Of a stretch of 64,000 bases of DNA, positions 32,701 to 44,216 are shown piece by piece. The notes beneath the pieces are model-generated. The model worked only from the letters and a program-made list of their open reading frames with translations. It did no database searches and was not told the DNA's origin. Origin of the DNA: Exophiala sp. HKRS030 (lineage: Eukaryota > Ascomycota > Eurotiomycetes > Chaetothyriales > Herpotrichiellaceae); NCBI GenBank assembly GCA_023897205.1, contig JAHWDD010000003.1, positions 6,389,665 to 6,453,664 of the forward strand, in the 5' to 3' direction. How positions within the stretch are numbered: position 1 is the first letter of the stretch; each line of letters opens with the position of its first letter. Both the position numbers and the translations under genes were made by a program.

Positions 32701-35700
32701 TTGTCTGTAGAGATTTCTGAACTCAAGCGAGACCTCGACCTCAAAGTTGCTGAGCTTGAGAGAGCCAACGAACAGGTTGAGGTCTACAAGAATATTAGTC
32801 AGTCGAGCGAGGAGCGACTTCAAGAGCTTGGTGAAACCAATGACCAGTATCGGGAGGAGACAGAAGCTATGCTTGCTGAGAAGGATGGCAAGATCAAGGA
32901 CCTTGAACAACGCATTGAAGATATCTCTTCAGAGCTCAGCACTACCAACTCGGAGCTGTCGAAGCTGCGCGATGAACAGGCAGAAGCAGGTCGCAAACTC
33001 GACGAACAAAAGGCTGGCTTTGAAACTGAAATTGAACGCCTCAAGGAGGAAGCTGAGAAGAGCGCCGAGCAAGCTCAGTTCAACCTGGAAGCCTCCAAAG
33101 TGCAAGCACAGATCGCCACAGAGGCCCAACAAAATTACGAGAATGAGCTTGTCCGACATGCAGATGCCGCAAAGGCACTCCATACAGTACGAGAGGAAGG
33201 CAATCAGCTCAAGCTGGAGGCCGTTGACCTACGTACTCAGGCCGCCACTGTAAAGGCGGACCTCGAACAGAAAGAGTCTAGCTGGAACGAATTGAAGGAT
33301 CGCTACGAGAGAGAAGTGTCTGATCTCAAGCAACGCCGAGAAGAAGTCATGCAACAAAACACTCTGCTTCATAATCAACTTGAACGATTAACACAACAAA
33401 TCAGCACCCTCCAACGTGACCGGGCCGCTTTAGCTGAGGGCGAGAATGCTGAAGGGCCCACACAGTCATCTATCGACCTCGACGAGTCACAGGAGATGAT
33501 CAGATATTTGCGACGTGAAAAGGAGATCATTGAGGTTCAACACCACATTTCAGTCCAGGAGAGCAAGAGATTGCGCCAACAGCTGGAGCTTGCTCAATCT
33601 CAATTGGATGACACTCGACTGAAGCTTGACCAGCAACGTCGCGCAGAAGTGGATGCTGAGCGTAACGCCATCAACCACAACAAGCTCATGGAGACCTTGA
33701 ACGAGCTGAACCTTTACCGAGAAAGCAGTGTGACTTTACGGGCGGAGGTGAAGCAAGCGAAGGATTCCCTCGGTGAGAAATCTAAACGTGTGGAAGAGCT
33801 CGAGGGCGAGATCCACACTTTGAACGCTCGTGTTGCAGAACTCGAAAATCTCGTCGAACTTCGTGAAGGTGAGCTGAAGCTGAGCCAGGAAGATCGTGAT
33901 CATTGGCAACAACGCTGTCAGAACATTCTTTCCAAGTACGACCGTGTTGACCCGGCCGAGCTGGAGGCCCTCAAAGAGCAGCTCACGACATTAGAAAAGG
34001 AACGTGATGACATCAAGATGCAACTTGAAAATATTGCTGCTGCACGCGACGAGGCACAGAATGCTCTGCAAGAGCATGTTGATGGCCTGCCTAATGTCAT
34101 CAAGGTTGCCAAAGCAGAACAAAAGAATGTGCTTGAGACTCAATTCAAGGATGTCTTGAGGAAGAATCGCACGGCGCTTAATGAGACAAAAGCCGAACTC
34201 GACGCTGCGCTAGCTGAAAAAGGTGCCCTGCAGGAGGAGCTCGATTCTGCCAAAGCACAGCTTGCATCTGCACCTGCCCCTACTGAAAACACGTTGTCTA
34301 CCCCTCAAGCCAACGGAGAAACTGAGGCCCCGATGAACGACGCACCTACTGATGGCCCAAGTGACACTTCCAATAATTCAGCAGTGGTCGAACTTGAAGC
34401 CAAAATCAAGGAGTTGGAAGCCTCTCTTGCCGCCAAGGACAAAGAAATCCAAGACATCACATCTTCACAGGATGAAAAGTACAACAACAGGGTATCAGCC
34501 ATGGAGAAGATACTTAACAAGCGTCTTCAAGAAGTAAAGACTGAGGCCCAGCAGGCAAAGGCAGCTGCATTGGAGGAATTGCGCACTAAACTTGATGCTG
34601 AGCATCAACAGGAGATGGAAGCTCTGAGAGCCAGCTCTGTTCCTGTTGCCGCGGACCTGCAGAAAGTCACTGACGATGCTTCGAATGCTGCGACCGAGAC
34701 AGCTACGAGTGCCGCCACTGAGCCCCCTGCACCCATTAGTCCTGAGCAGCTTACGGATGAAGTTCTGTTGGCCATTCCAGAAGATAAAGCCAGATTCCTG
34801 GTCCAGAACCATGAAGTTCTCCGCAGAATGGTTCAGACTAATATCCGCAACCGAGTGGAAAAGGAGAGAGAGAGCATTCGCGAGGCCATTCGAAAGGAGA
34901 TCATGGAAGAAGGGACGACTCAAGGCAACGGTCCTTCCTCACAGCAGGTCGAAGAATTGGAGCGACGGTTCAACGACGAGAAGGAAAACATAATCAAGCA
35001 GAAAGAGTCTGAATTCAATGCTGAGAAGGAGACTCTGATCAAACAGTATGAGGAAAACCTTGCGCGAGAGAAGCAAGCTCTGATCGTCAGGCATCATGAA
35101 GAGCTGATCTCACAGAAACTCCAATTCGACCAAGAGTCGGAAAGGAAGATACAAGAACAAGTGCGCAACGCTGAACAAATGATGGAGAAGCGTGGCGCCG
35201 TAAAGCTCAATATGGCGACAAATAAAGCCGCAGCGGCAACTGCGAAATTGGAGGTTGTCAAGAAGGCTGCGGAAGAGACCCCTGAGAAGCCTGTTGGGGA
35301 AGTCTGGGAGATAGCCAAGGACACCAGACCTCCGCCAGCGGCTCCGAAACCAGCGGCCTCTGCCAACCCAGCTCCTTCTGCCGTGTCTGCTCCTGCTGCT
35401 GCTCCGGCTGCGGCTACCACTGCCTCTGCTCCAGCGAGCGCTCCCGCGCAGCCTCCCGCAACGCCAGACGGCAAAATTAATGGGAACTCGCAGGCTACAT
35501 CCACCGGGGAATCTACAGCTGCCGTCATCAAGACTGAAGCACCGGTACAGAACCCTCAGCAACAGCAGCAGCAGCAGCAGATTGGAACACAAGCAGCCAC
35601 GTCTGTGACTGGCAAGCAATCTCAGACTGGCGGAGCTGCTTTGATGCATCAATTGCAATCGGGTATTCCACGTGGTGGTTCCATTCGTGGTCCTCGGGGC

Positions 35701-35943
35701 AGCAGTATTCCTCGAGGAAGAGGCGCGCCGCGAGGTCGAGGTGGCGCATCACACGTACAGACCGGTGTTCCACAGCAGACTCGGGGAGGCGGCAATGTGG
35801 GTAGTCCGAGTCGAGGAAATCTGAACCCACAAGCTGCACAGTTTACTCCAGGTGGTAGCAACAAACGCGCGCGGGAAGATGGAGGACCTGCCGATGATGC
35901 CGGTCAAGGAAAGCGAATTCGTGGTGAAGGAGCGTCATCTTAA
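29754..35943 (+). CDS. mlp1: Nuclear-basket coiled-coil protein, Mlp1/Mlp2/Tpr type
   Basis: Two exons, 29754-30042 and 30095-35943, with a 52-nt GT/AG intron (phase 1); product about 2045 aa. Residues ~50 to ~1640 are nearly continuous heptad-rich coiled coil. The mid region near 550-620 has the Tpr/Mlp-type short linker with polar residues. The last ~380 residues are Ala/Pro/Gln-rich, include a Gln run at about 1923-1930, then an Arg/Gly-rich tract (about 1960-2000) and KRARED, a basic element that may serve as a nuclear signal. Mlp proteins build the nuclear pore basket and link mRNA export, SUMO protease and spindle-assembly factors. The RG tract suggests RNA binding. Confidence 0.85.
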
Positions 35944-36721
35944 ACTCATCAGGGTCTTAATTTCATTTGTTATGTGTGGTAATGGGGGATGGTTATATCT
36001 GCGATAAAAGAGAGGAGATCTTTGCATGGCTACGGCGAACCAAGGACTTGCATGATGTGGTTTTTTGTGTCTATTCAATCTTTACGAGACGGTCGACCTG
36101 AACTTAACTCGGAAAGATGAGTTGAGAAAATTCGAAGATGAGAAAAGGGGTCCGGTCGGCTTAGTCTAGTCTCGTCTACAAAATCTTTACTGTAGACCTT
36201 ATGGATCTGTATCATACATGGCTATACATTCGGGATACCAAATGCCTGGGCGTTGCTCTGTGCTTGAAAGGTTTTTGCTTCCCTGGTTGTGTGGCGGTTG
36301 TAGATGTAGACCAAATGAATTGACCGCATGAGATCAGGCTACCAGACGGCGGACGTGACAAGGAAAGGGTATGCAATGTCACATTAGACACACTATTTAA
36401 GTAGTTTCAAAGATCGATATACAGTAAGTACAAAGGGGATTGAGGAATGTGTGTATATACTTGATACTGGGAAGTAAACAGACACTCCTACTGCACGAAC
36501 AAGGTTACAATAACACATTGATGCTTTGCGTCTGCCTCACGCTTTCAACAGAATGTTGAACGGCAAGATGGTGCAGAAAAAGGGGTTGTCGAAGTCTGTA
36601 CGGACCTCTATACTCTCCTTCAGCACCATCGTCGTCGTCGTCATCATCTTCATCATCTTCATCATGATCCCCATCATGTCCTGTCCTGCCTCATCTTTAT
36701 GATATATAGATGTGTATCTTC
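35944..36721. other. Convergent intergenic region between mlp1 and the oxygenase
   Basis: 778 nt between convergent stops. A CGT/CAT-rich trinucleotide run occurs near 36627-36665. Nothing recognisable as a gene; probable UTRs. Confidence 0.4.
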
Positions 36722-38146
36722 TCAATACGCAGCGGCTGTGGCGGTAGCGGTCGTCGCTGCCTTGCCCTCCACATCCGTCTGTTGGAACCTCAACTGACAC
36801 CAGTCGGCGCAGGAGATGGGTTCGTATTTCGGCGGGTTGTTTTCGTCGGTGCAACTCGGTAGGACACCACATTTTTCATTGAAATTGAATCCGAAAAAGA
36901 ACGGCATGGAATATCTGTTTGTATCTGGTCAGTACCACGACGTACGTCTTCTGCCGGGGTGTCTTGGGAGAAAGTCTGCAAGGTCAGAGGTGTCCGACAA
37001 GAACGTACCTATCGACGGTGGATCTGTTGAAGACCCGGTGCACCGTCGACTTGAGACGATCGTTCGTCAGACGCATGAGGTAGTCACCTATGTTGACGAC
37101 GAAGGTGTCCCGGACGGGTGACGCCTTGATCCACTGTCCGTCCTTGTTGAGCACCTGCAGGCCGCCGTTCATGTCCTGCCACAGCAAGGTGAAACACTGC
37201 AGGTCCGTGTGGGAACCGAGGCCGACGTCGCGGCTGTCCGAGGCCTGCTCGGCCGTCATGGCAGGATAGTAATTGAAGACCCCGTCGCTCCCCGGGTACG
37301 TGGTGACGCCGTCGAAGTAGGTCTCGGGCAGATCGAGGGCCAAGGCGAAGATTCGGACGAGACGTCGCGCCAGCTTCACGCATTCCTGCCAGTAAGTGAT
37401 GCAACCGGGTTTGAAACCGGGCAGGTGGGACGTCCCCTGCCAGACGTAGTCTTCGCCTCGGATGTAAGGGAGGACCTCCGCGGGTACATTGGCAGGGTCT
37501 TTCGGGTCAGGGTCGTATTGCGGTTCGTAACGCCAACTGAAGGATTCTCGATAGTCCACTGTTGTTGTGGTTGATCAAATGGTCATTAGGTACGGAGTTT
37601 TCTGCACGCGGCGGGACAACAACCAAACCTCTGAAGTGATGGGAGCGAACACGCAGATGTGGGAAGTGGGTAGAAATAGGGGAGAGGGTCCGGGGTCATC
37701 GCAGAGGGGTAAGAAATAAAGAAGAAAGAAAACAAGGACTCACGTCCTTCAGTAGGACTAGCCATGGCGGTTCCATTCCCACTGTAGCCGTTGTAATACT
37801 TCCCCTTTGATTTCGAAACCAATTGTTTCTCGTCTTCGGGTTGAGCGAAGAAGGACTTGGAGGCTTTGAGTGCCCCGTCGATGGCGGATTCCGGAATGCC
37901 GTGGTTCTTGATGTAAAAAAATCCCGTGTTCTCCGCGGCGTGCTTGATCTCTCGAGCCAGGCTCTTCCTGTCCTCCAGGTCGTCGCTGTAGATCCGACCG
38001 ATGTCGATCAAGGGGATCTCGTCGTTTCGAGCTTCACGTGGCGGACTCGCCAGCACGTCCCGATAGACTGGCCCGTAAGCGGTCCGTAGCTGGAGTTTGA
38101 CGAACGAGGGGTCCGTCGTTTCGGTGACGACGGTCGCAGCAGCCAT
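36722..38146 (-). CDS. 2-oxoglutarate/Fe(II)-dependent dioxygenase, IPNS-like
   Basis: Three exons on the minus strand: 37744-38146, 37009-37558 and 36722-36914, with GT/AG introns of 185 and 94 nt; product 381 aa. The N-terminal DIOX_N region shows IPLIDIGRIYSDDL and ENTGFFYIKNHGIPE (near residue 75-85). The core holds the iron site: HTD (about 265-267) and the later VHRV His, and RYSMPFFFGFN carries the Arg-x-Ser that binds 2-oxoglutarate; the second intron falls between VDR and this motif. The C-terminus has a CADWCQLRF segment. Members hydroxylate or desaturate small substrates; the substrate here is unknown. It is divergent from an NCS1-type permease, which suggests a nucleobase-like or other transported substrate. 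Confidence 0.88.
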
Positions 38147-38932
38147 GACGGGCGCTTGATTTGTCGGTGACTCGGTTTTGTGTATCAGATTCCGTTTCTT
38201 TAAAAGCTTTGTCGTATGCCGTATGATTCAAATGATATTGACCTTTGGAATCCTCTTTGATATGTTTGGTCGTGGATATCAGCGCAAACAAACGTTTTTG
38301 TCTCCACCTTTCCTCCCCCAGGCACCCGCGATACGATACGAGGATGAATCGTGGAGTCAGTCAGAAAGAGCTCTCGATATCTCTCTTGGTTCGGTCGTCG
38401 GCGAGGGCCGAGACAAGAGAAACAGGAGTTCTGCAGTCAACTCTATACCTATGGTATCAGCAGGCTAAAGGACCCCATTGAGTACACGAGAATGGTCGAA
38501 TTTACAAGTACTACGCTGGACGAGGCCAAGGAAACCAATCCGCCAATCACATATCAACATTCTGTCCCTGTTCTCACTTATCTGTAACTCTGTTGCACTA
38601 GATGGAAAATACTCTGCGCGCATCTCCATGGTACTCTGTTTGAAAGGCATTTGATCACTTCTCCGATCCGCCATGGTCTATTTTCCTGGCCAGTAAGGAA
38701 CCTCTGATCGATTCACAGACGTACCCTATCAGGTGTCTGTGCTATTCAGCTATCAACGAATGCTTCTTATCAGTGGGATCATCATGGCATCGAGTAGTGT
38801 GCCAAGCTTCAGTAGGCCGACGATGCCATTGCAATCGCGTCGAGGCCCAGAGTTGATATATGACTTTGCCGGAGGAGCAGATCGTCTGCCAGAGAGCTCC
38901 ATCGCTTCGCAATTCGGCGTTCAACAACAGCA
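38147..38932. promoter_or_regulatory. Divergent promoter region of the oxygenase and NCS1 permease
   Basis: 786 nt between divergent ATGs. Two CTTATC (GATAAG complement) sites occur at 38577-38582 and 38766-38771, the core read by AreA/NIT2 nitrogen GATA factors. Two sites in this length are modestly above chance, so regulation by nitrogen is an inference. Confidence 0.45.
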
Positions 38933-40834
38933 ATGGTATCATTCAAGCGAGCTCGACTCGTGGCAGCGGGGGCGGAAGAGAGTAAGGGGAAAGAGATCTG
39001 GCTAGACAATGATGACCTGCGACCATTGAAGCTCAAGGACCGGACTTGGAACAGGACCACGTACTTTGTCTTTTGGTTCAGTGCTTCAGCTACAGTTAGC
39101 GGCTGGTGCGTGGAGAACGACAGACTCACATCACATCACCAGCGACGAGTTCACTGACGGGAGTGCAGGTATGGAGCGTCGGCAGCTCAAGCCTTGGGTC
39201 TTTCCATGTGGGAATCGTTGGCCTGCGCATTCGGCGGGAATTGCTTGATTGCGGTCATCATCACCCTCAACGGCAGAGCCGGTGCCGTCTACCACGTCGG
39301 GTTCCCCATTCTCAATAGGTCAGCCTTCGGTGTCTATGGAGCGTGGTGGCCGACTTTCAACCGCGCAGTCATGGCGATTGTAAGTGCCCCCATTGGTTTG
39401 CTTCCGCATTACCGGCTAGCCGTTTGCTGAGTGACAACGTAGGTCTGGAACGGGGTCAACGCTGTCCAGGGAGGACAATGCGTCTATGTCATGTTGCATG
39501 CCATCTTCCCCAGCATTGCGCATGTCAAAAACACCATGGGCACCGGCAGTGCTTTGACCTCGGCGGGAATGATCGGGTTCGCGGTCTTCTGGCTTGTCAC
39601 ATGCTTCTTCCTGGTCATACCGGTCCCGAAAATGAGGGCGCTGGTTTATGTCAAGTTGATCGTCTTCGTCATCTCGGCCGTTGCAATGCTGGGATGGACT
39701 GTCGGTAAGGCCGGAGGGCTCGGACCTGTAGCGAGCCAAGGTTCAACAATACATGGAAGTGAAAAGAGCTGGCTGGTGAGTCGGTTGTTCTTCAGTGACC
39801 GGCAGTATCTGTAAACACTGACGAGACGTGACATTAGATCGTTCGCTTCCTTATGCTGGGAGCTGCCAACGCCGCGACTTTTGCAAGCAACGCCAGTGAC
39901 TTCCAACGGTACGCCCCTCGCCCCAAGGACCCCATTCTCGGTAATCTGGTTGGATTTCCCCTTGCGAATTTCCTGGTCTGCGTCATCGGCAATATAGTCG
40001 GCGCCTCCTCACAAGTCATCTTTGGAGAACTCATCTGGAACCCCATTGATTTCCTGGACAGGTTGCAAACAACAGACTACACACCGGCTAATCGAGCTGG
40101 GTGCTTCTTCATCGCGCTGATGTTTGTGTACTGTGCCATCTTCTCATCCATCTTCGAGAACTCTCTGCCAGCTGGAAACGACCTGGCTGCGCTCTTCCCC
40201 AGATACATCACGATCCGCAAGGGTTTCTTCATTTGCGCAGTTGTCTCTTTTGCGATCAATCCATGGTATCTGCTGGGCAGTGCATCAATTTTTGTGTCCT
40301 TCATGGCCTCGTATCAGATCTTTCTGTCCAGCATTACTGGCGTGTTGTTGTGCAACTATTACATCATCACTCGTGGTTATATGCACATCCCGGATCTGTT
40401 TACTGCGGACAAGAATGGAGCCTACCATTATACCAAGGGGTGGAATATTCGAGCGTACATTGCTTATGTGATTGGGTAAGTCTCGTCTTCCGGATGGCAA
40501 GCTCGCCGGATTCTGACGGTTTTCTAGCGTGGTCCCGAATTTTTACGGCTTCTTGAACAACATGGGTGTCGATGCGCCAATCGGTGTCACCAGGTTTTAT
40601 TACTTTGCGTATTGGGTAGGGCTGGCCGTGTCTGGAGGGACCTATTGGGTATTGTGTAAGCTGTACCCGCCGCCCATCATGTACCGTAAAGGCTGGATGG
40701 AGGTGAGGAATTATGTTCGGCCAGAGGAAGAGGAGCAGGTGTTGGAAGGTCAGAGTTTTGATGTCGAAGCTCCGAGTCCGGGGTCGCAAGAGAAGAAGAT
40801 CACACAGGAGACTGTCATGGATCTCAAGGCATAG
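38933..40834 (+). CDS. NCS1-family nucleobase/allantoin-type permease (Fur-like)
   Basis: Five exons: 38933-39105, 39169-39379, 39443-39775, 39838-40475 and 40528-40834 (introns 63, 63, 62 and 52 nt, GT/AG); product 553 aa. The start ATG is followed by a short basic tail and the family signature DLRPLKLKDRTWNRTTYFVFW. Later NCS1 motifs are YGASAAQALGLSMWE, GRAGAVYHVGFPILNRS, then VWNGVNAVQGGQCVYVML, then FASNASDFQRYAPRP, and GVTRFYYFAYWVG. About twelve hydrophobic helices follow. Fur/Fcy-type members import uracil, uridine, allantoin or related molecules with H+. Substrate cannot be told from sequence alone. Divergent from the 2OG oxygenase. Confidence 0.92.
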
Positions 40835-41628
40835 ACTTCAACTCGTATATCAGTCCTCCGCCCCGGGAGCGAGTGACTGTTCAAAACATGAAGAAGTGCC
40901 CGATCATGATTCGAGTGTAATGGAGTATTCATGTCTGGGGTCTCCACGAGATTCCTCATCGCTGCGGATGCCCTGAAATGGATCTACCTGATTTCTCTGC
41001 GCTGTCTTTCAACTTGCGAATGGAAGGACATTGCGGCATGAATTCGAGTGCCCACGGAGAAGTCGGTCTTTGCTCTCGCTGTAAGTTCCTTGAAATGGTA
41101 TAGTCCAGAAACGAAGCCTGCCTTAATTGGTAGAAATATCTCGCCCCTCTTAGAACAGGACTGACGCACTGCAACATCTGCTTATCGGAGAGCAAGTTGC
41201 GTGTCAGACAATATAAAACGCGGAGTCAAATTATGATCATGAATGTCAGACACAATCCACTTTTCTCTGCATTCAACTCAAGAGGTCGCTGCTTTGGTTG
41301 ACCTTGATAACCAGAGGCCGGCCAAGTCCTCTATTTCAGGCCGCTGTCTCCTTTTGTATTCCTCAGTAATTCGACACTACCCTAGCATTCGGTATACAAG
41401 TAATCCTCATCTTCATTGCGGGTTTTCGCTGGTTGTAGCTTGATAGAATTCTCGTTTCCTAGAACCAACCTTCGCAATACTCCTTTTCAACCCAACACAC
41501 AGTCTAGACACCTTTGAGGCTTCTGTGGACATCTCCGACTTCACCTCTCGCCGTGGGATTACCAATCCATCTCTGCACACTGACTGCTGACGACGGTCAC
41601 GAAAATCAACATCGCCTTCACCGCAGAC
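40835..41628. other. Intergenic region between permease and MOSC gene
   Basis: 794 nt with no recognisable gene. Presumably 3' UTR of the permease and promoter of the MOSC gene. Confidence 0.4.
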
Positions 41629-42652
41629 ATGACATTCACCGTGTCAGAAATCACAGACTTACGAATTTATCCTGTCAAATCATGCCGTGGAATATCCTTG
41701 AAAGCTGCAAATCTGACAAGACAGGGATTGGAATTTGACAGAAAATGGATGGTAAGCGCTGCTGCTGCAGGCTGCCTTTGTAGGTCAGTATTCGAGGCTG
41801 ACTGAGTGCGTGTTGTGATAGTTCGTTGATGGCAAGCATCAATTCCTCACCATCAGGCAGAAGCCTCAGATGACATTGATCAACACAGCTGTCGACGAGG
41901 AATCAGGCAATCTTGTAATCACAATCGGTCATGATGTTGACAAGGAGGTTAGAGTGCCTCTTCGTCCAGACCAAGCATGGCTCGACGACAATACCGAAAA
42001 GGTCACGGTCGACATATGGGAACACCTTACCGATGGATACGCATATACTGATGCTAAGCTCAAGAAGATTTTCTCCGACTTTTTTGAGGAAGAGGCAAGT
42101 TTGGTGATGAAAGGTCCCCAGCCGCGAATGTGCGCGGGGAACGGAGATGCAAGGCTGCTTGGTCGCGAAGAGACTGTTAATTTTCCTGACGTTTTACCTG
42201 TTCAAATTGCATCTGATTCTTCACTTGCCGAGTTGAACTCCAGACTGCAAGCGAAAGGTGAAAAGGCGATCACCATCGAAAGGTTTCGGCCGAACATCAT
42301 CATCAAAGGCGGTGAGCCATGGTCTGAGGACTCTTGGAAGACTATACGCATCAACGGAGATTCTTCTCTTCTTACCACGATCACTGGTGGGAATCGAAAT
42401 GCTTTGGATGTTGATGTTGTCGCCAGATGTGCTCGGTGCACGGTTCCCAACGTGAATCCGGACACAGCTGAGAAGCATCCGAAACAACCATGGGACCTGC
42501 TGGTGAGCTACCGGAGAGTTGACGAGGGGATAAAGTTCAAGCCTTGCTTCGGAATGCTCTGTTGTCCGAGAAATGAGGGCAAGGTTGAGGTTGGCATGCG
42601 CTTCGAAGTCCTTGCTGAGACGAAGGATCACAAGTACCAAAAGGGGTTTTGA
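41629..42652 (+). CDS. MOSC-domain molybdenum-cofactor protein, mARC-like
   Basis: Two exons, 41629-41751 and 41822-42652, with a 70-nt GT/AG intron; product 317 aa. The N-terminal MOSC_N barrel starts SEITDLRIYPVKSCRGISL, with GLEFDRKWM at the exon end. The MOSC domain carries ITIERFRPNIIIKGGEPW, SWKTIRING, and the ARCARCTVPNVNPDT segment (near residue 240) typical of mARC and MOSC-sulfurase relatives; its Cys is a candidate molybdenum ligand. mARC enzymes reduce N-hydroxylated compounds with cytochrome b5 partners. No N-terminal membrane anchor is visible, unlike mitochondrial mARC, so the location is uncertain. Confidence 0.87.
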
Positions 42653-44216
42653 GATTTGTAGGGGAGAAGTGTGATGTGTCAATCTGCAGTGTACGTACTG
42701 TAATTATGGGGTGACGATTGGCGACAAACAGTAGGACTGCGGTAACATACAGTATTTCAGGAGCATACTCCGTACAATCAATTTACTCAACACGTGGTCG
42801 ACGGATTCAGGAATGCACATGCCATTGGCGAGAAGGAAGTTCCATGGGTGTTTAATGCTAGCCTCGATATCCGTTAGACAGGTTAGCCATTGCGTAAGAG
42901 CTTGGCAAATGAGAGTGGCAGGTGTTATGTTCAGGGATGAGCTTTGTAAAGCTCGAGCTGAAGGGATCAGAGCTCGAAAACTGCGGAGAAGGATAGCTAG
43001 GAGCTTGGATGCGCGCACTGACACCAAACAACCTTCAGAGAAAGTATCTTTTTTGTTGACCTGGGTTAGAGCTCGGGAACGATAGCTTGCTGTGTGAGGG
43101 AGGGCTCGTATCATGATTGTGTAAATGCTGTGATGCAATCATCGAGCTCCATTTGGCTCCAAATAGGGTGATTGTCGCTGCAGCCGTTACATCAGCTTGC
43201 TTCTTAGACCTGTCGCGGGTAGCCGAGGAGGTCCGGCTGTCAGAACCAGAGAAGGAGACTCTGATGGACAACTTGGCGACAGTTCTCCTGCAGCAAAGGT
43301 GTTTGACAGCTCATGTGGAGTGAATGATCTGACGGGGTGGCAGTTACCGATGGCTGTGGGAGTGGATGGCAGGATGATGAGAGGCAAATGAATGGAAATG
43401 GTCTGGACATGTCAACACGTTCCCCCCGTGAAGCCAGCGCCCTACAGTACCTGATCCCAACATGGGCTGTGCTGAGAGAATGCTGTCCTTTATCCCGAGT
43501 ACCCAAAAGGCGGCAGAATGGCAGCTACTGTTGGGCTGATCCACATAAGCTGTTTGTGCTTGGAGTGATTGGCGAGTGCCTGAATGCCCAAGCAAAGATA
43601 ACGAACCAGTGAGGAGATGGATGAAGGTTGTCATGGATCGAAGCTCTTCTGAGAATGGACTGATTGAATCGAACATGGTTTGGTGGACGGAGGGTGGAAA
43701 GATACGTGGTGATGCTGACTCGCCCAAGGTACCTTACTTAGCCAGTAGCTAGTGCCTAAAACAAACAACGATAGGGCGGCCCGGGAGGGATGATGCAGCT
43801 GATGGAATAGGGCATCATCATAGGCGCAGCCTTAACTGAATACCCTAACTAGCCGTGTCTGTTTAAGCCCCTCACCAGCGAAGCTCTTGACTTCCGCACA
43901 CACGCCTATTGCATTGACACACTTCCTTCCTTCTCTATACTCACCGACACCAGCACCGCAGTCAATCCTCTCCTCTCCCTCGTTCACTTATCCTACCAGC
44001 CGCAAACTGGTGTTGTACACCATCAATCCCTACTCTTAATCTAATTCTGATCCCCCTGTGTCTGGCCGGCCAAACCATGTAAAGCGCCCCATTACGTCGA
44101 ACCCGGGATTTTCCTTTTCTCTCAGCCAAGCCTGTGTGCCAACCTGTCCGATCGATGCCGCCGTCCTTTGTCACTCTCTTCTGAGTTTGTCCTCCTGCGG
44201 TGCAGCGCAGTAGGCC
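42653..44216. other. 1.56-kb intergenic region upstream of the zinc-finger gene
   Basis: No gene recognised. One exact TACTCCGTA motif lies at 42766-42774. The last ~350 nt are CT-rich and look like a promoter or 5' leader. Confidence 0.4.

Noticed and set aside
37586..38146. 186-aa stand-alone oxygenase from the first frame
   Set aside because: The frame runs through a GT/AG intron; the three-exon model restores the HxD...H and RxS motifs.
36722..38146. Thymine 7-hydroxylase assignment for the 2OG oxygenase
   Set aside because: The divergent permease hints at it, but the N-terminal and central sequence do not match what I recall of that family closely enough.
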